A DNA stretch of 64,000 nt from Pogonophryne albipinna (GCA_028583405.1 CM053252.1:41813697-41877696), one strand, 5' to 3'; counted from the first letter of the stretch, positions 14,710-28,349 are shown. Translations and numbers: made by a program. Notes: generated by a model from the letters alone, not told the origin.

Positions 14710-15020
14710 AGTTGTTCTTGATTCGAAATGGCTGGAATATACAATTGATATGAGGTGGATTGTGCTATTGATTCTCATGAATCACCTTTTTACCATCGTA
14801 GAAACAGAACACAAACTGTTGTAGTTTGTATACGGGGTGGAAGGGTTACATTTGATGTGTCTTTAATTCAAAAGGTTTACTGTGCAGTTTGAGTGGATCT
14901 TTAGGGGATGGCACACCTTTAGTTGAAGTCTGAGATTGTAAGATATTACTTTAAAAAGGAACTCCACTCTTAAAACATGCAGTGAATAATGCTCTTGTCT
15001 GTAGAGTTCACTTCAGAATA
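14710..15020. other. No gene seen
   Basis: Non-coding sequence between two transposon relics; no feature could be supported. Confidence 0.5.
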
Positions 15021-16047
15021 CAAAAATCAAGTAACTGTATTCAGATCGCGTTACATTTGAAAAACGAGTAATCTGATTACAGTTACTTTCGTAAACCTGA
15101 AGTGAATACATTTTGGATTACTTATTGGAATTATTGGTGGAAAGATTTCCTCACAACATTTAATATTCATTACTAAAGGTACAGCCGAATCATCACAGCG
15201 ATGTTCCAAAAAAGGAAGCGTTTGAAAAAAAAGGGGCGGCTCCGCTCAATGAAACGATAACAACGAAACATGGAGGAACACAAGTCTGCGTTTAAATCGC
15301 GCGTCTGTGTGTGTGTGTAGAGGTGTGTGTGGTTAAAACACATCAGCCACACCACTCTTTAGCCTTTCTAATGATTCTGAAGGTAAACACAGTGAAGGCG
15401 GTGCGTGAAAGGCACTGCTCGCTCCTCTTCTCAGAGGCTGAGTTAACCCTCCCGCTGCCTCCTGGTGCTGCAGAGATTTCATGAAGTGAAGGAGGTGTTC
15501 CTTCTATAAAACAGCTGTGGGCAGCAGATACTGTGAGAGTCACAGACATGAATTCATAGATCAAGGCAGACTGGTGCACACACTCTCCTGTTTTGCCAAT
15601 CGGGTGGTTAAACAAATATAGCTCTACGCCCCTGGCCGAAATGTCCTTAAAATGAAGTCCGAGTTCGACATTTTAATTCATGTCCTGCCAACACTGGCAG
15701 GACAGAAGGCGACACGCCCGTTCTAATCCGTGTCCCTCACTCCTCACATCCCAAGCTGCATCCCCAATAAGTTTATTATGTTGCTACATCGTTTCAGATG
15801 TTATGTTTCAGTTGTGCTCTTGATAAGCCATTAAAACAGTACAAACACGTTCAGTTTCCTTTTGCTTTTTGTGTCTCCTGCTCACCAAAACATACCATCT
15901 GTGATGGAAAAAGAAAGTAATCTAAAAGTAATCTGATTACGTTACTTTTTTAAGACACGTAACTGTAACTGTATTCGGATTACTTTCAGAGCCATGTAAT
16001 CAGTAATCAGTAACTGATTACATTTACAAAGTAACCCTCCCAACCCT
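15020..16047. mobile_element. Probable degraded DNA transposon with GTAATC/GATTAC ends
   Basis: Both margins (15020-15120 and 15915-16047) are crowded with GTAATCTGATTAC-type motifs. The right end reads CCTCCCAACCCTG, a common fish DNA-transposon terminus. No clear left terminus or target duplication was found. A short inner stretch, 15360-15600, is unassigned. Confidence 0.45.
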
Positions 16048-17884
16048 GGCTGTGGGTAATGTCAGCATTCAGGGAATCTTTCCTCCTTCTTTGGTGTCCA
16101 CTGAAACCTTTGAAACCCTGCACTTCAGCACTCATCTGTTTGTCTGTATGAAACAGAGTGTATCTCAGATAGACGGATACACTTGCTTCTTGTAATTCTA
16201 AGAAGTTATTTCTTTCATTGCCTCATTGTTGGGTTTAAAATAACGTTTTTTTTTAAATTTGCTCTGATCTGGACTCAATGGTCAGCTCCAACAAGGAAGT
16301 TGTTTATGTAAGCAGGTTCACAGAAAACAACAAACTCATGTTGCCTTGACTTTGCCTTGACTTGATATCTGCATCTGAGCCATATTCATGTGGCGTTGGA
16401 ATGATAGGGAAGTGAGTCTGCCTGTGTGAATTCATGGGACATCGCCCATCAGGTCCAAACAACAGTTTCACAGCTACAGTATATAAACATGTAGCTCTGA
16501 GCAATAGAATACTCCACATCTGCTCCGTAGCATGTTGTGTTTACAGTACGACTTCAAGCTAATGAATACACCAAAAGAACAACTTTGTCTGAAATAGGAA
16601 CATCCCAGGAGGAGCCTTGGTGGGGGTCTGCGCTTTCCAAGTGGCATTCTAGGAAGTCATCTCTGTCAAGGCTTTGTTTTCTCTTGAGCCACAAAGGTTT
16701 TTGAAACCTGCTCTGGACTGCCACATTGTCCAATGTGTGGAGAGACAAAGGCCTACAGTAACAAGGGCTGGGAATTGTGTGTGTTTTAGATATTAGGAAA
16801 GCTCTCCCACTGGTGTGGGTTCCCCGGGAGGATTTAGTTCTTCAGAGATTTACTTTCAAATAGTCAGTCTCTCCCTGAAAGGCAGCTGTCACTGCTGTCT
16901 GGTGTCAAAGGTCAAATGGTCAATTTAAAGCTGGATAATGAGGGACTGAATCATTTACTGTGGTTAATTCTCATGAACAGACAGGTTGCCACATTAGAGT
17001 GGACTCTATTACAGCAATATTAAGTGTTTTAAAACTAATCTGTGTTCACTTGGTGATTGTTCAATATCAAATAACTGTAAAATAAATAGTAATTGTACCC
17101 TGTTCTGTTCGTGCTGGGATCCTTTTCATGTTTGATGGTATTATGGACAAGGACCACAGTTTGACAGGGCTCAAAACAACTGGCATAACCAGCAGGACCT
17201 CCTCCAAATTAAACCTAAAAGATATGCCTTTTTTCTTCATGCCCCAGAACAACATTTAAAAGTGTTATCTGAGCAGAACAATATCCAGGGTCCCATTTAC
17301 ACCGAGGCTTTTGGAGATAGGAGGGTGATGTAGACATGCATGGATGTGCAGATATATATACCTCTGCCACGTGCAAAAATATATTCTCGTCATAATTTCA
17401 ACTCATACAGAGAATATTTAGCCTGGGAAAACAAAGAGAGGTTTAAATAATTTACTGTTGCAATGTTTTTTATTTTTGGATCCGTTTCCATCGATGAAGA
17501 ATAAAAATGACCACCAACATTGGTTACCTCACATGTTGCTTTTACTGAATGCATAGCAAGACTACTTTTTGACTGTGAACACAGCAGCTTGATGTCGCTG
17601 CACAGTGACAACACGAGTAGGGTTTGATTTAGCCGCTCAATGACTTGTAGGTTGATGAAACATCATGATTTGGGTTCAAATGTCTACCTTGGTAAGGGTA
17701 GGGGACCTTTGTCGTCGCTATGGTTATTGTGTTCATAAAAAACTAAACAACTATGACACTGGTACAGTGTACAGAGAATTTCTGGAGTCTTCACTAAAGA
17801 AAAAAATATAAAAATGTTAATCACTGAGCTTGCCTTCAGAGGTGTTGGCGGGGGGATCTTGCAGTTTTGAACAGAGCAAGGCTA
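16048..17884. other. No gene seen
   Basis: About 1.8 kb of ordinary-looking non-coding DNA. No frame belongs to a recognisable family, and no assignable repeat was found. Confidence 0.55.
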
Positions 17885-17892
17885 ACTGTTTC

Positions 17893-18134
17893 CAGGGCCG
17901 GCCCTGACCAATTTGCTGCCCGAGGCAAGATTGTATGCAATATAGGCGTAGTTCTGTTAAGATAAGATAATAGGATGTACTTTGTTGATCCAAAATCGGG
18001 AAATTGTTTTGTTATGAAATTTAAATAAAACATTTTCTTTTATTAAATGTTTTTTTTTATTTAAATATAAAATGTTGGCGCCCCCCATAGGTTGATCCGC
18101 CCATAGCATTCGCCTATGCCAAGGGCCGGCCCTG
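17893..18134. mobile_element. hAT MITE, 242 bp
   Basis: The 8-bp duplication ACTGTTTC occurs at 17885-17892 and 18135-18142. The left end is CAGGGCCGGCCCTGA; the right end contains AAGGGCCGGCCCTG. The termini are themselves palindromic. No coding content. Confidence 0.9.
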
Positions 18135-18190
18135 ACTGTTTCCCTTTGTTTCCAGTCATTGTGCTAAGCTAAGTTAGCTAGTTGCAGGCA

Positions 18191-18825
18191 TCCATCCATC
18201 CATCTTCTTCCGCTTATCCGTGGTCGGGTCGCGGGGGTAGCAGTTCCAGCAGAGAGCCCCAAACTTCCTTTTCCCTGGCGACATCAACCAGCTCTGACTG
18301 GGGGATCCCAAGGCGCTCCCAGGCCAGCGAAGAGATATAATCCCTCCACCTGGTCCTAGGTCTACCCCTTGGTCTCTTCCCAGCTGGACGTGCCTGGAAC
18401 ACTTCCCTAGGGAGGCGCCCAGGTGGCATCCTAACTAGGTGCCCGAACCACCTCAACTGGCTCCTTTCGACGCGAAGGAGGAGCGGCTCAACTCCGAGTC
18501 CCTCCCTGATGACCGAACTTCTCACCTTATCCCTAAGGGAGACACCAGCCACCCTGCGGAGAAAACCCATCTCGGCCGCTTGTATCCGCGATCTCGTTCT
18601 TTCGGTCATGACCCATCCTTCATGACCATAGGTGAGGGTAGGAACGAAAATGGCCCGGTAGACAGAGAGCTTTGCCTTCTGGCTCAGCTCCCTTTTCGTC
18701 ACAACGGTGCGGTAAAGCGACTGCAGTACCGCTCCCGCTGCTCCGATTCTCCGGCCCATCTCATGCTCCATTGTTCCCTCACTCGAGAACAAGACCCCGA
18801 GATACTTGAACTCCTTCACTTGGGG
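18191..18825 (-). pseudogene. 5'-truncated I/Nimb-like LINE: end of the reverse-transcriptase ORF
   Basis: The minus-strand frame 18214-18819 (201 codons) runs from KYLGVLFSSEGTMEHE through LTYGHEGWVMTERTR and QLRWFGHLVRMP to RPRGRPRTRWRDYI and LLPPRPDHG, the C-terminal part of a non-LTR reverse-transcriptase ORF. It ends in a short (ATGG)n tail. The 12-bp target duplication TAGTTGCAGGCA lies at 18179-18190 and 18826-18837, marking a single 5'-truncated retrotransposition event. The frame is unbroken, so the insertion is relatively young. The endonuclease of the same LINE type appears at 62100-64000. The exact clade (I/Nimb or RTE) is from memory of the motifs. Confidence 0.9.
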
Positions 18826-18837
18826 TAGTTGCAGGCA

Positions 18838-18954
18838 GTTACTTGATATTTACTGTACATTCGGGATACATTTATATCTAATATAAAACATTAATTCACA
18901 ATAAGCAGTTTCCCAAAAAACTTCTACAGCCTGTGCAGCTGTAGTTTGTTAATA
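18838..18954. other. Short spacer, nothing seen
   Basis: Unique-looking spacer between the LINE tail and the next transposon end. Confidence 0.5.
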
Positions 18955-19130
18955 AACCTGTTTAGCCCTGAGCCTGTTCTTCAGGTATCAAGATTGATGC
19001 AAAACAAGTGAACCTTGACCTTTTTAGAGAGATTTAGAAAGAAAAAAAACACTTCTGGGGTCATTTGGGTGCATTTTCCATATCTCTGGCCCCCCTCGTT
19101 CGATTTTGATGATTGTCATCTCTTTGATAC
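18955..19130. mobile_element. Truncated copy of the CCTGTT/CCAGTT-ended DNA transposon
   Basis: It starts CCTGTTTAGCCCTGAGCCTG, the reverse complement of the right end of the element at 62503-63655 with one mismatch. It then continues with sequence matching 63282-63330 in inverted orientation (TTGATGCAAAACAAGTGAA and TTTTTAGAGAG motifs). About 300 bp present in the long copy is missing here. Confidence 0.65.
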
Positions 19131-19700
19131 TTAGTTCCCAGCACTAAGTTCCACCATAGAACTAAGTACAGATCGCGTTCACACCGGAATAAGTTCCCTG
19201 AGGGAAGATTACGCAAATGAAGCCGCTGACGTCACTTCTTCTTCTTCTGCTTTGGGTTTACTGGCAGGCCGCAAACCACTTCACGGCGTATACTGCCACC
19301 TGAAGTCCCCGGCCGGAAGTCCCCGGAGTAAATCGCTAGAACGCCGACACCTCCTCATCTCCACCGCTCCCATGTTTTTTTTTGTGTTGCCATAAGTTAG
19401 TCTCTCTGCGTTGGTGCGCGGAGCTAATGCTAATGCTAATAATGCTAATGCCAGCAAATACAATGGTGGCTTCACAAAACTTTTCAGAGTTTTACGGGGC
19501 ATGGTTTGCAATTCGCCCAGCCAATCAGAAATTGGTACTTTGTTCTCCCCAGGATAGTACCACCTCTCTGGCAGGCACTAAAAAAGGGGGTAAAAGTTCT
19601 CGGAACTAAGTACTCTTTTTGGTGTGAACGCAAAATTCCAGGCACTATCGGAAATAAACGGGGAAAGTACGGGTAAAAGTACTCCGGTGTGGACTTCCGG
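19131..19700. mobile_element. Possible MITE-like element, boundaries unsure
   Basis: Motifs GCGTTCACACCGG near the left and GGTGTGAACGC plus CTCCGGTGTG near the right are inverted relative to each other, with repeated GAACTAAGTAC motifs. No precise termini or duplication were fixed. Confidence 0.35.
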
Positions 19701-19856
19701 CGCACGATGAGGGACTAGTGGTAGCACTCTGAACGAGCTCTGCAGCTTTACTATAAAAAACACGCTTAAATCCGACCAGCTCAATACTATATCACACATT
19801 TATTTATTTAATCAGCATATCATCTTTCGGGAACTATTCATTTGATTTTTTCAACC

Positions 19857-20818
19857 ATGGTGAAGACGAAATCGACAAAGCTCTGCGCGGCGGAGGGAGG
19901 CCCGGGAGAATCACCGAGATCGCCTGACAAGGAACAACACGAGGAGAGCAGTGTCCCGGCCGACATGGTGCTCGCCGCCCTTGAGACACTCCGCAGAGAG
20001 GTGGCTCAAAACAAAAAAGAAATTTGCGCCACGATTGATTCCCGGATTGAGACTGTCACTGAGAACCTAAAAAAGTAATTCTCCATTATGAAAGAGGACA
20101 CGCAGACAGCATTGGCGGCAATCAAAGCTACTATGCTAGCACACACGGAGGCCATCAAGGAAGTTGAAGGTGCCGCAACTCAACACTCAGATGACATCAC
20201 CCGGCTGCAAACCGAGGTGGCTCGCTTGACGGCCGAGACTGCTAAACTGTCGGATAAATGTGAGGACCTGGAGGGACGTAGCAGGAGGAACAACATCCGC
20301 ATGATTGGAGTCCCTGAAGGGCAGGAAGGCACACGTCCCAGAGAGTTTATTTTGCAGCTACTCACCGACCTCTTATCCCTGGATCAGAAGCCACCGATCT
20401 CTCCGACGGACAACCTCGCCCATTCATCCTGAGGCTTCACTATTATCATACCGTGGAGGACATTCTACGCAAAGCCACCGGCTCTGGAAACCTGATATAC
20501 CAAGGCAAGCGAATCCAGCTATTTCGTGATTATCCACCGACTCCGGTAAATCGCAGGAGGGAGTTTACTCCGGCAAGGGAAATCCTGCGTAACAAACCGG
20601 ACGTCAGGTACGGGCTTCTCTATCCAGCCAGGCTCATCGTCACTCACGGGGGTCAGCAGCACTCTTTCACCGACCCTAAAGCTGCACTGGATTACGCCAT
20701 GCGCCACTTCGGGGCTCCCGAAGGCGACACCCGACGGATGATCTATAAACATTTAAGAAATACATGGCCTGGGCTGGCTGTTGATATAGGTTGGTGTACT
20801 TATCCTTTCCCCTCGTAG
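19857..20818 (+). pseudogene. L1-type ORF1 protein (coiled coil plus RRM-like domain), broken
   Basis: The frame starts MVKTKSTKLCAAEGG and predicts a coiled coil with heptads such as ITRLQTEVARLTAETAKLSDK. Next comes the GRSRRNNIRMIGVPEG motif that opens the RRM-like domain of L1 ORF1 proteins, then VEDILRKATGSG and FTPAREILRNKP motifs of its C-terminal domain. There is one in-frame TAA at 20076-20078 and one frameshift between about 20400 and 20450. L1 ORF1 proteins trimerise and coat LINE RNA. The two lesions rule out a full-length product. Confidence 0.8.
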
Positions 20819-21449
20819 GCCTATATATATATTTGTATACAATTCAACTTTAATTTGTCGTTTAACGTTTAATTGTCAGCCTATTTGGAGCAATTTCATT
20901 TTTAATTTCTTTAAGTTAACTTAAGTATTATTGAAGCATTTTTTCAGAGCTCTTTCTCCTGCTTTGCTAAACTGTTTTTTTCCTAAGTTCACTTTAAGAG
21001 AGATGTTTTGGAATATTATGTTTAACTGGGTCTATACTCAGGGCTCTGATGTGCTTAAAGGTCTGATTGAGACGTGTTTTACTGCAATTCTTATTAGCCA
21101 TCTTTCAAATGGGCTCACTTTTTGTTATATGCTTATGTGTTTTCCATACTCTAGTTAGATTATGTAAACAAGCTGCAGAGCTACCAGTTATGTGTTAGGA
21201 GTACTATAGATAGTAGGAGCTTTTTGCCTCCGCACCGGAAACCGCAAGGTTTTCTTGCCTGCCGTCTCCATCGTTTGGGGATGGGGACCTGGGCACGGGA
21301 CTTGGGTGAGTTGTTGTATTGTTGTCTGTTGAGGGTATGTTTGTATATTTGCTTTTATTGTTTATTTTTGTTTTCTTTGTTTGTGTTTTTTTTTCTCTCC
21401 ACTTTACAATTGCCTGGGCCACTGCACTTTCCAGTTTGTATGGGATAGA

Positions 21450-24400
21450 TGGCGGATAATGGTGTGACTCCAGATTGACCTAACTCCACAAAATTCTTGT
21501 CCTGGAATGTAAAGGCTATGAACAGCCCTGTCAAAAGGTCAAGAGTTTTTTCTCACCTCAGAAAGTTAAATGCAGATGTCGTTTTTTTACAGGAGACACA
21601 CTTACGCATCAAAGACCACCATAGGCTAAAAAAATCAACATTATAGTCAGGTCTTCCACTCAGATTTTGACTCCAACGCCAGAGGTGTTGCAATCCTCAT
21701 AAATAAGAGGATACATTTTTCCACCACTAACATTATTTCTGACAGAAATGGGAGATATTTAATTATTACTGGTATGGTTTGGCAAACTCCTGTTGTATTG
21801 GTGAATGTATATGCTCCCAATTTTGATAATGCTGCGTTCTCTAACAGCTTGCTGAGCAAAATCCCATGTCTTAATACCCACCTTTTAATACTGGGAGGGG
21901 ACTTAAACTGTGCTATTGACCCATCCTTAGACCGCTCTTCTCCCACCACGTTCTCTCCGTCCACTATGGCAAGGTCATTTTCTGACTTTATGTCTCTGAA
22001 TGGCCTTGCCGACCCCTAAAGATATAATAATCCTCAGTCTCGTAATTACTCCTTTTTCTCTCATGTACATCATTCTTTTTCTCGAATTGACTATTTTTTC
22101 ATTGACCATAAATTGCTGCCCAAGGTTACCTCTTCAGAATATTTACCAATCATCATCTCTGACCATGGTCCTTTAACTCTGGACATATCTCTGTCTACTC
22201 AACCTCGTACAACTTCACGGTGGAGATTCAATTCACTCTTGCTCTCTGATGCCAAGTTTTGTAGTACAATCTCCACTGCCATCGATGACTTTCTGTTTTC
22301 TAACAAGACAAGCTCCACCTCCCATTCTCTCTTATGGGAGTCGCTCAAGGCCTACCTCAGAGGGCAAATAATCTCTTATGCCTCTTATTTGAACAGGACC
22401 CGTAGAGCTAGGCTGGACGAGCTCTCTAAGGCGATACTTGAGTTAGACCGCCAATATGCTTCGATCCCGTCCCCAGATCTTTACAAACAGCGCCTGAATC
22501 TTCTATCTGTTACGAGGGGGTGAAGCAGGTAGGACTCAAATGCAGAATTTAACAAAAAGCGAGCTTTATTAAATAATAAAAGCTGTGTCAAAAAGGCAGT
22601 ATCCAAAATATCCAAAAAAACAAACGAGCAGCACAAGGAACACAGACCGTGGAATAACATGGAGGGAAAACAATGGACCGACATGGAACACAGGGGAAGA
22701 CTAGACTAAATACACAGAAGGGTAATCACAGGACAAGACACAGCTGGGCAGGGGAGGGAGAAACACAAGGGCAACAGGTGAACACAATGAGACAATCAGA
22801 CACACCAGGGAACTAACGACAGGGAGGAGGACCAGACAAAACACAAGGAGGAAGACAAAACACCGAATGAACAGACTTACAAAACCCATAACCAGACAGA
22901 CAACACTAAAACCGTGACATAAACCTAGGAGTGTGACACTATCTACTCAAGACGCAGAGCGTTTGGGTTAGGGGTTACTCAAGGGGAACATACTATGATC
23001 ATGGCGATTGCTCGCGCACCAATTAAAACGCAAAGCAGCCTCCCGATTAATTCCTCAAATTCTAGACTCCTCTAACAACTTGACCTCTGACCCAGCACAG
23101 ATTAATGATGCCTTTAAAAGTTTTTACTTTACCTTGTATAAGTCGGAGATGCCATCAGACACCACCAATATGACTCAGTTTTTGGAAGAATGGATGATTC
23201 CCTCAGTTCCACCTGAGGTTGCGGATGACCTTGATTCCCCTCTCACTCTTGATGAGGTTATGCAATCCACCAGGTCAATGCAGAGCGGTAAGGCCCCAGG
23301 ACCTGACGGTTCCCTCCTGAATTCTTGAAAAAATGTGATGCTAAGTTGGCCCCTCTGCTTTTAGCCATGTACAATGAATCGCTTGGTAATGGCTCACTTC
23401 CACCCACCTTGACGCAGGCTTCAATAGCTCTCCTCTTAAAAAAGGATAAGGACGCGACTCTGTGTAGCTCTTATAGGCCGCTCAGTCTCCTTAATGCTGC
23501 TGTCAAGATACTGGCTAAGGTCCTTGCACGACGGCTGGAGGTAGTCAGAAATCATTTCTGAGGAACAAACAGGCTTTATACAGGGGAGATACTCATTTTC
23601 GAATATACGTACACTTTTCAACATAATTTACTCTAAGCAACCCTCCACCCTTCCTGAGGTGGTCGTCTCTCTTGATGCCGAGAAGGCATTTGATCGGGTA
23701 GAATGGGGATACTTATTCTCTGTCCTTAAGAAATTTGGATTTGGGAACACATGATGCTCTTGGATTCGCCTTTTGTACTCTTCTCCCCAAGCTAGTGTAT
23801 GCACCAATGATACTCATTCAAGCTATTTTGCCCTTGGACGTGGTACACGACAGGGTTGCCCCCTATCCCCTATACTGTTCGCACTGGCTATTGAACCTCT
23901 TTCTACTTCTCTACGTGCCTCTACCTCTTTCCGGGGGGTGACAAGGGAGGGCAGGGAACATAGGCTATCTCTTTATGCAGATGATTTACTGCTTTACATT
24001 GAGAATCCGGTCGCCTCTTTTCCCTCTGTTGTCACTCTGGACAACTTTGGCTCTTTCTCCGGCTACAAGCTCAATCTTCAAAAGATGCTTCCCAATAAAC
24101 ACAACTGCACTACAGCTCCTACAATCCGATCTGCCCTTTAAAATATGCCACTCTGGTTTCACCTATCTTGGAGTAAAAGTAACTCGCTCATTGTCCGCCT
24201 TGTTCTCTGCAAACTTCGCTCCCCTCCTCGTTCAAATGAAATCAGATTTCCAGAGGTGGGCTAACCTACCTCTATCGCTGCTAGGCAGGATAAATGCTGT
24301 CAAAATGAATAGCTTACCAAAATGTCTGTATTTGTTTCAGACAATCCCACTTTATTTACCTAAATCCTTTTTTAAATCTGCTAATCAAGCTGTCACTACA

Positions 24401-25657
24401 TTTATCTGGGCAGGAAAGGAGCCCAGGGTCAGTAGATCCCTACTTCAACAATGCAAACTAAGTGGAGGTCTTGCGCTACCTAACTTCTTGTACTACTACT
24501 GGGCAGCAAATGTTCAAAAACTACCATTCTGGCTGTGTGCTCCAGATGTGCCATGGTGCCACCTGGAGGCTCACTCCCTCACCTCGACTTCGCTACCTGC
24601 TCTTATCTGCTCTTCTCCCCAGTCAAGCCTCTCTCGCTTTACTAGTAATCCCATAGTCCTTTCTACACTGAAGATTTGGTACCAATTTCGGAAGTTTTCC
24701 TCTGCATCCCTTCAGGGTCCAGTAGATATGAACCATATCTTCCCCCCATCTTAAATGGACTGTGTTTTCTCTCTCTTTAAAAGGAAAGGCATAAGGTCAT
24801 TCTAAGACCTTTTTGTAAATGACACTTTCCCTAGCTTCCAGACCCTGGCTTCTAGATTCTCTTTACCAGCATCCCATCTTTTTCGCTATTTTCAGGTCAG
24901 GCATTTTGTCTCCTCCCATTTTCCTAACTTCCCCACTCTCCCTCCCAAACAATCCTGGGATGACCTCTTGAAATTAATGCCAGGAGAGAGGGGGTCTATC
25001 TCCAAAATCTACTCGCATATTATGTCACTAGATACATACTCTATGAGCAAAACTAAAATGGCTTGGCGGCAGGAATTGAACTTGGAACTACCCGAAGACT
25101 GGTGGGATAGGGCAATTGACAGAGTGCGAACTTCCACCTCATGTGCTCGTCTTGGACTCATACAGTTTAAAGTTTTACATAGATCACACTTTTCCAAATC
25201 CCGGCTATCCAAAATATACCCCAATGTAAATGACAAATGTGGCAGATGCCATCTATCCCCCTGTGACCTTAGTCATATGTTTGCCCACTGACCCAAATTG
25301 AAAACTTACTGGCAATCAATCTGCAAAACCCTCTCGGATGTTCTCGAGACCACCCTGAAGCCATGCCCCTTAATAGCCATCTTTGGTGTCCCTGCAGATT
25401 TGTCCTCATTAACATCCAAAGAAGCAGATATTGTCTCTTTCACAATCCTCTTGGCCATTTGCAGGATTCTTCTCAACTGGAAGTCCAAACATCCTCCCTC
25501 TATTTCTGCCTGGCTAACAGATGTGATGTTCTTTCTTAAGCTTGAACAAATTAAGTGTTCCTTAAGGGGCTCCAATGAAAAATGTGTCTCAAAGTGGCAA
25601 CCGTTCATATCTTTTTTTAATGCCCTACAAAAGCTCCCCTCAGATGAGGAACTATAA
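21450..25657 (+). pseudogene. L1-type ORF2: APE endonuclease and reverse transcriptase, broken and split by a solo LTR
   Basis: Endonuclease motifs appear in order: SWNVKAMNSPVKR, VVFLQETHL, VNVYAPNFD, ILGGDLNC, SRIDYFF and IIISDHGPL. After the LTR come the reverse-transcriptase motifs KAPGPDG, SYRPLSLLN, VVVSLDAEKAFDRVEW, RGTRQGCPLSP and the catalytic LYADDLLLY, then SGYKLN and the C-terminal FTYLGVKVT region to about 25657. Stops or frameshifts occur near 21640, 22018, 22950, 23328, 23560, 23750, 24140 and 24755. The YADD residues are intact, but no full-length protein is possible. The overall pattern fits the Tx1-like branch of L1 found in fish. Confidence 0.8.
22508..22938 (-). mobile_element. 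Solo LTR (431 bp) inserted in the L1 ORF2
   Basis: The 5-bp target duplication CTATC occurs at 22503-22507 and 22939-22943. On the minus strand the LTR begins TGTCACACTCC and ends CTCGTAACA, the TG...CA ends expected of an LTR, with AATAAA near the 3' side. No internal retroviral sequence remains, so it most likely arose by LTR-LTR recombination. The L1 reading frame resumes right after it. Confidence 0.85.
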
Positions 25658-25770
25658 CTTAATACTGGCATAAACAATACATTGCCCTGTATAGGAGGTC
25701 ATGATGTGGTCCAGGCAATTTGCACATTTTTGCAATTCTATCATTATTTTATTTTATCCTGTTCATTTAC

Positions 25771-26381
25771 ATTACATTACATTGCATTTAGCTGACGCTT
25801 TTATCCAAAGCGACTCACAATAAGTACATTTGACCAACAAAATACAAACTTGAAGAAAACAGAATCATATAAGTACATCAGGTTTCATAGAGCAAAAACA
25901 TTTCAAGTGCTACTCAACTGGCTTTAGATAAGCCAGTCCTTTATTAGTATATAAGTGCTTTGTTAATAGTTCTATCGCTCGAAGTGGAGTCGAAAGAGAT
26001 GAGTTTTCAGTCTGCGCCGGAAGGTGTGTAAGCTGTATCTGCTGTCCTGATGTCAATGGGGAGCTCATTCCACCATTTTGGAGCCAGGATAGCAAACCCA
26101 CGTGTTTTTGCTGATGGGAACTTGGGTCCCCTTCGCAGCGAGGGTGCAGCGAGTCGTTTGGCTGATGCAGAGCGTAGTGCACGTGCTGGGGTGTACAGTT
26201 TAACCATGTCCTGGATGTAGGAAGGGCCAGATCCATTCGCAGCATGGTACGCAAGTACCAGTGTCTTGAAGTGGATTCTAGCAGTTACCGGAAGCCAGTG
26301 AAGGGAGCGGAGGAGCGGAGTGGTGTGGGAACATTTAGGAAGGTTGAAGACCAGACGAGCCGCTGCATTATGGATGAGCTG
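25771..26381 (-). mobile_element. 5'-truncated L2-like LINE tail
   Basis: On the minus strand it encodes the end of an L2-type reverse-transcriptase ORF (MQLIHNAAARLVFNLPKC, LRSLHWLPVTARI, WWNELPIDIRTA) with a frameshift near 26030. The 3' end TCGCTTTGGATAAAAGCGTC is followed by TGTAATG-type repeats. CATTTAC flanks both sides (25764-25770 and 26382-26388) and is the likely target duplication. It lies in the 3' UTR of the older L1. Confidence 0.85.
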
Positions 26382-26699
26382 CATTTACTGTATTGATTTG
26401 ATTCATTCATTTTTGTCCTCTTATATCTCTATCCCTAGACCCTGATCTGATTTAACCTGAACAAATCTCTATGCCTTATGCGTCAACAGATTTCTCGAAT
26501 GTATACATAAGTATTACAGTTGTTACTGATGTTATTACCATGCACTAGTGACCATTTTATTGTGTTTTTTTGTTTTTGTTTATTTTAGTTTTTGCTATTG
26601 TTTGTATCACCCTCTCTGTTGTGGGTGGGGGGTGGGGAGGGGGGGGGAGTGTACTGTATGTCTGTTGTTTGTACGGTGTGAACACGCCTATTGGTGAAT

Positions 26700-27346
26700 G
26701 AGTGCTGCGCAGCCAGAATGCCTCGGAACCGGAAGCTGCGATACACTCTGGTGGCTACCATTAGCAGCTAATATAAAATCCCCGATTTTTACATAAAAAG
26801 GTAATTATGGATTATCAATAATTTCTTCAAAGTGACAGACACATTGGATTAACCTATGGATTAACCTTCAGCCGCGTTTTTATCGTTTTAATGCCATTGA
26901 ACACGACTTTTGATCAGAATAACAGCTAAGGTGGGACAATCTCCTGTGTTTGCTCCGTAATGCTACGTGTTATGATGTCTGTGTTTGCTTCCCCTGTCGC
27001 GAGTTCTGATCGCTCAGTGATGATACTAATACCTAAATAATCTGTGGAATCTCAGTTTTAATCTGATATCTTGTATGTGCGGTTACGATAAGTAATAAGT
27101 AAGGGTTACCTTGAGTTCTGTGCTAAGTGCGTTAGCATTATTTCGCTCAGGGGTCATTTAGACGCTTCTTATGAGACTTGTGTTTTGTTTTGTTAAAAAT
27201 GGTTCATATTGTCAGTTAGCTGAGTTTCTTCCCGTTAATCTGGTATGACACATTAATAGGTTTTTAAATATTAAGTAGCCCTGAGACACAGTTTTGTGAG
27301 AAAAAAAAACCTGCAGCCCCCTCTACCGGGGGCTCTCGGGCTTAAC
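26700..27346. mobile_element. Second copy of the CCTGTT-ended DNA transposon, one end missing
   Basis: The right end CTCGGGCTTAACAGG is followed by TTAA and is the inverse of the left end of the element at 62503-63655. Inner blocks such as ACATTGGATTAACCTATGG and ATCGTTTTAATGCCATTGA also occur inverted at about 62930-62990. The far terminus was not found. Confidence 0.6.
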
Positions 27347-27349
27347 AGG

Positions 27350-28202
<853 letters not shown>

Positions 28203-28349
28203 TTGTCTCCACATTTTCATTAATATTTATACCGTGTATATTTAAATATTATTTTTGTTTTATTATTCGTATAGGAAAACACAGTAAATAATAATCATTA
28301 AATAATGAAGAAAAGATGCTTGGCCTCATGTTATGTCTGTCATCCTCAG

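Larger units (their letters stand above)
19790..26660 (+). mobile_element. Degenerate Tx1-like L1 LINE, two-ORF type, interrupted twice
   Basis: A plus-strand ORF1 with coiled coil (19857-20818) is followed by an ORF2 with APE endonuclease and reverse transcriptase (21450-25657). A solo LTR sits inside ORF2 (22508-22938) and an L2 tail inside the 3' UTR (25771-26381). Several stops and frameshifts show it is dead. Outer ends are approximate. Confidence 0.8.

Noticed and set aside
18439..18828. 129-codon plus-strand ORF over the LINE tail
   Set aside because: Shadow of the minus-strand reverse-transcriptase frame, which has clear family motifs.
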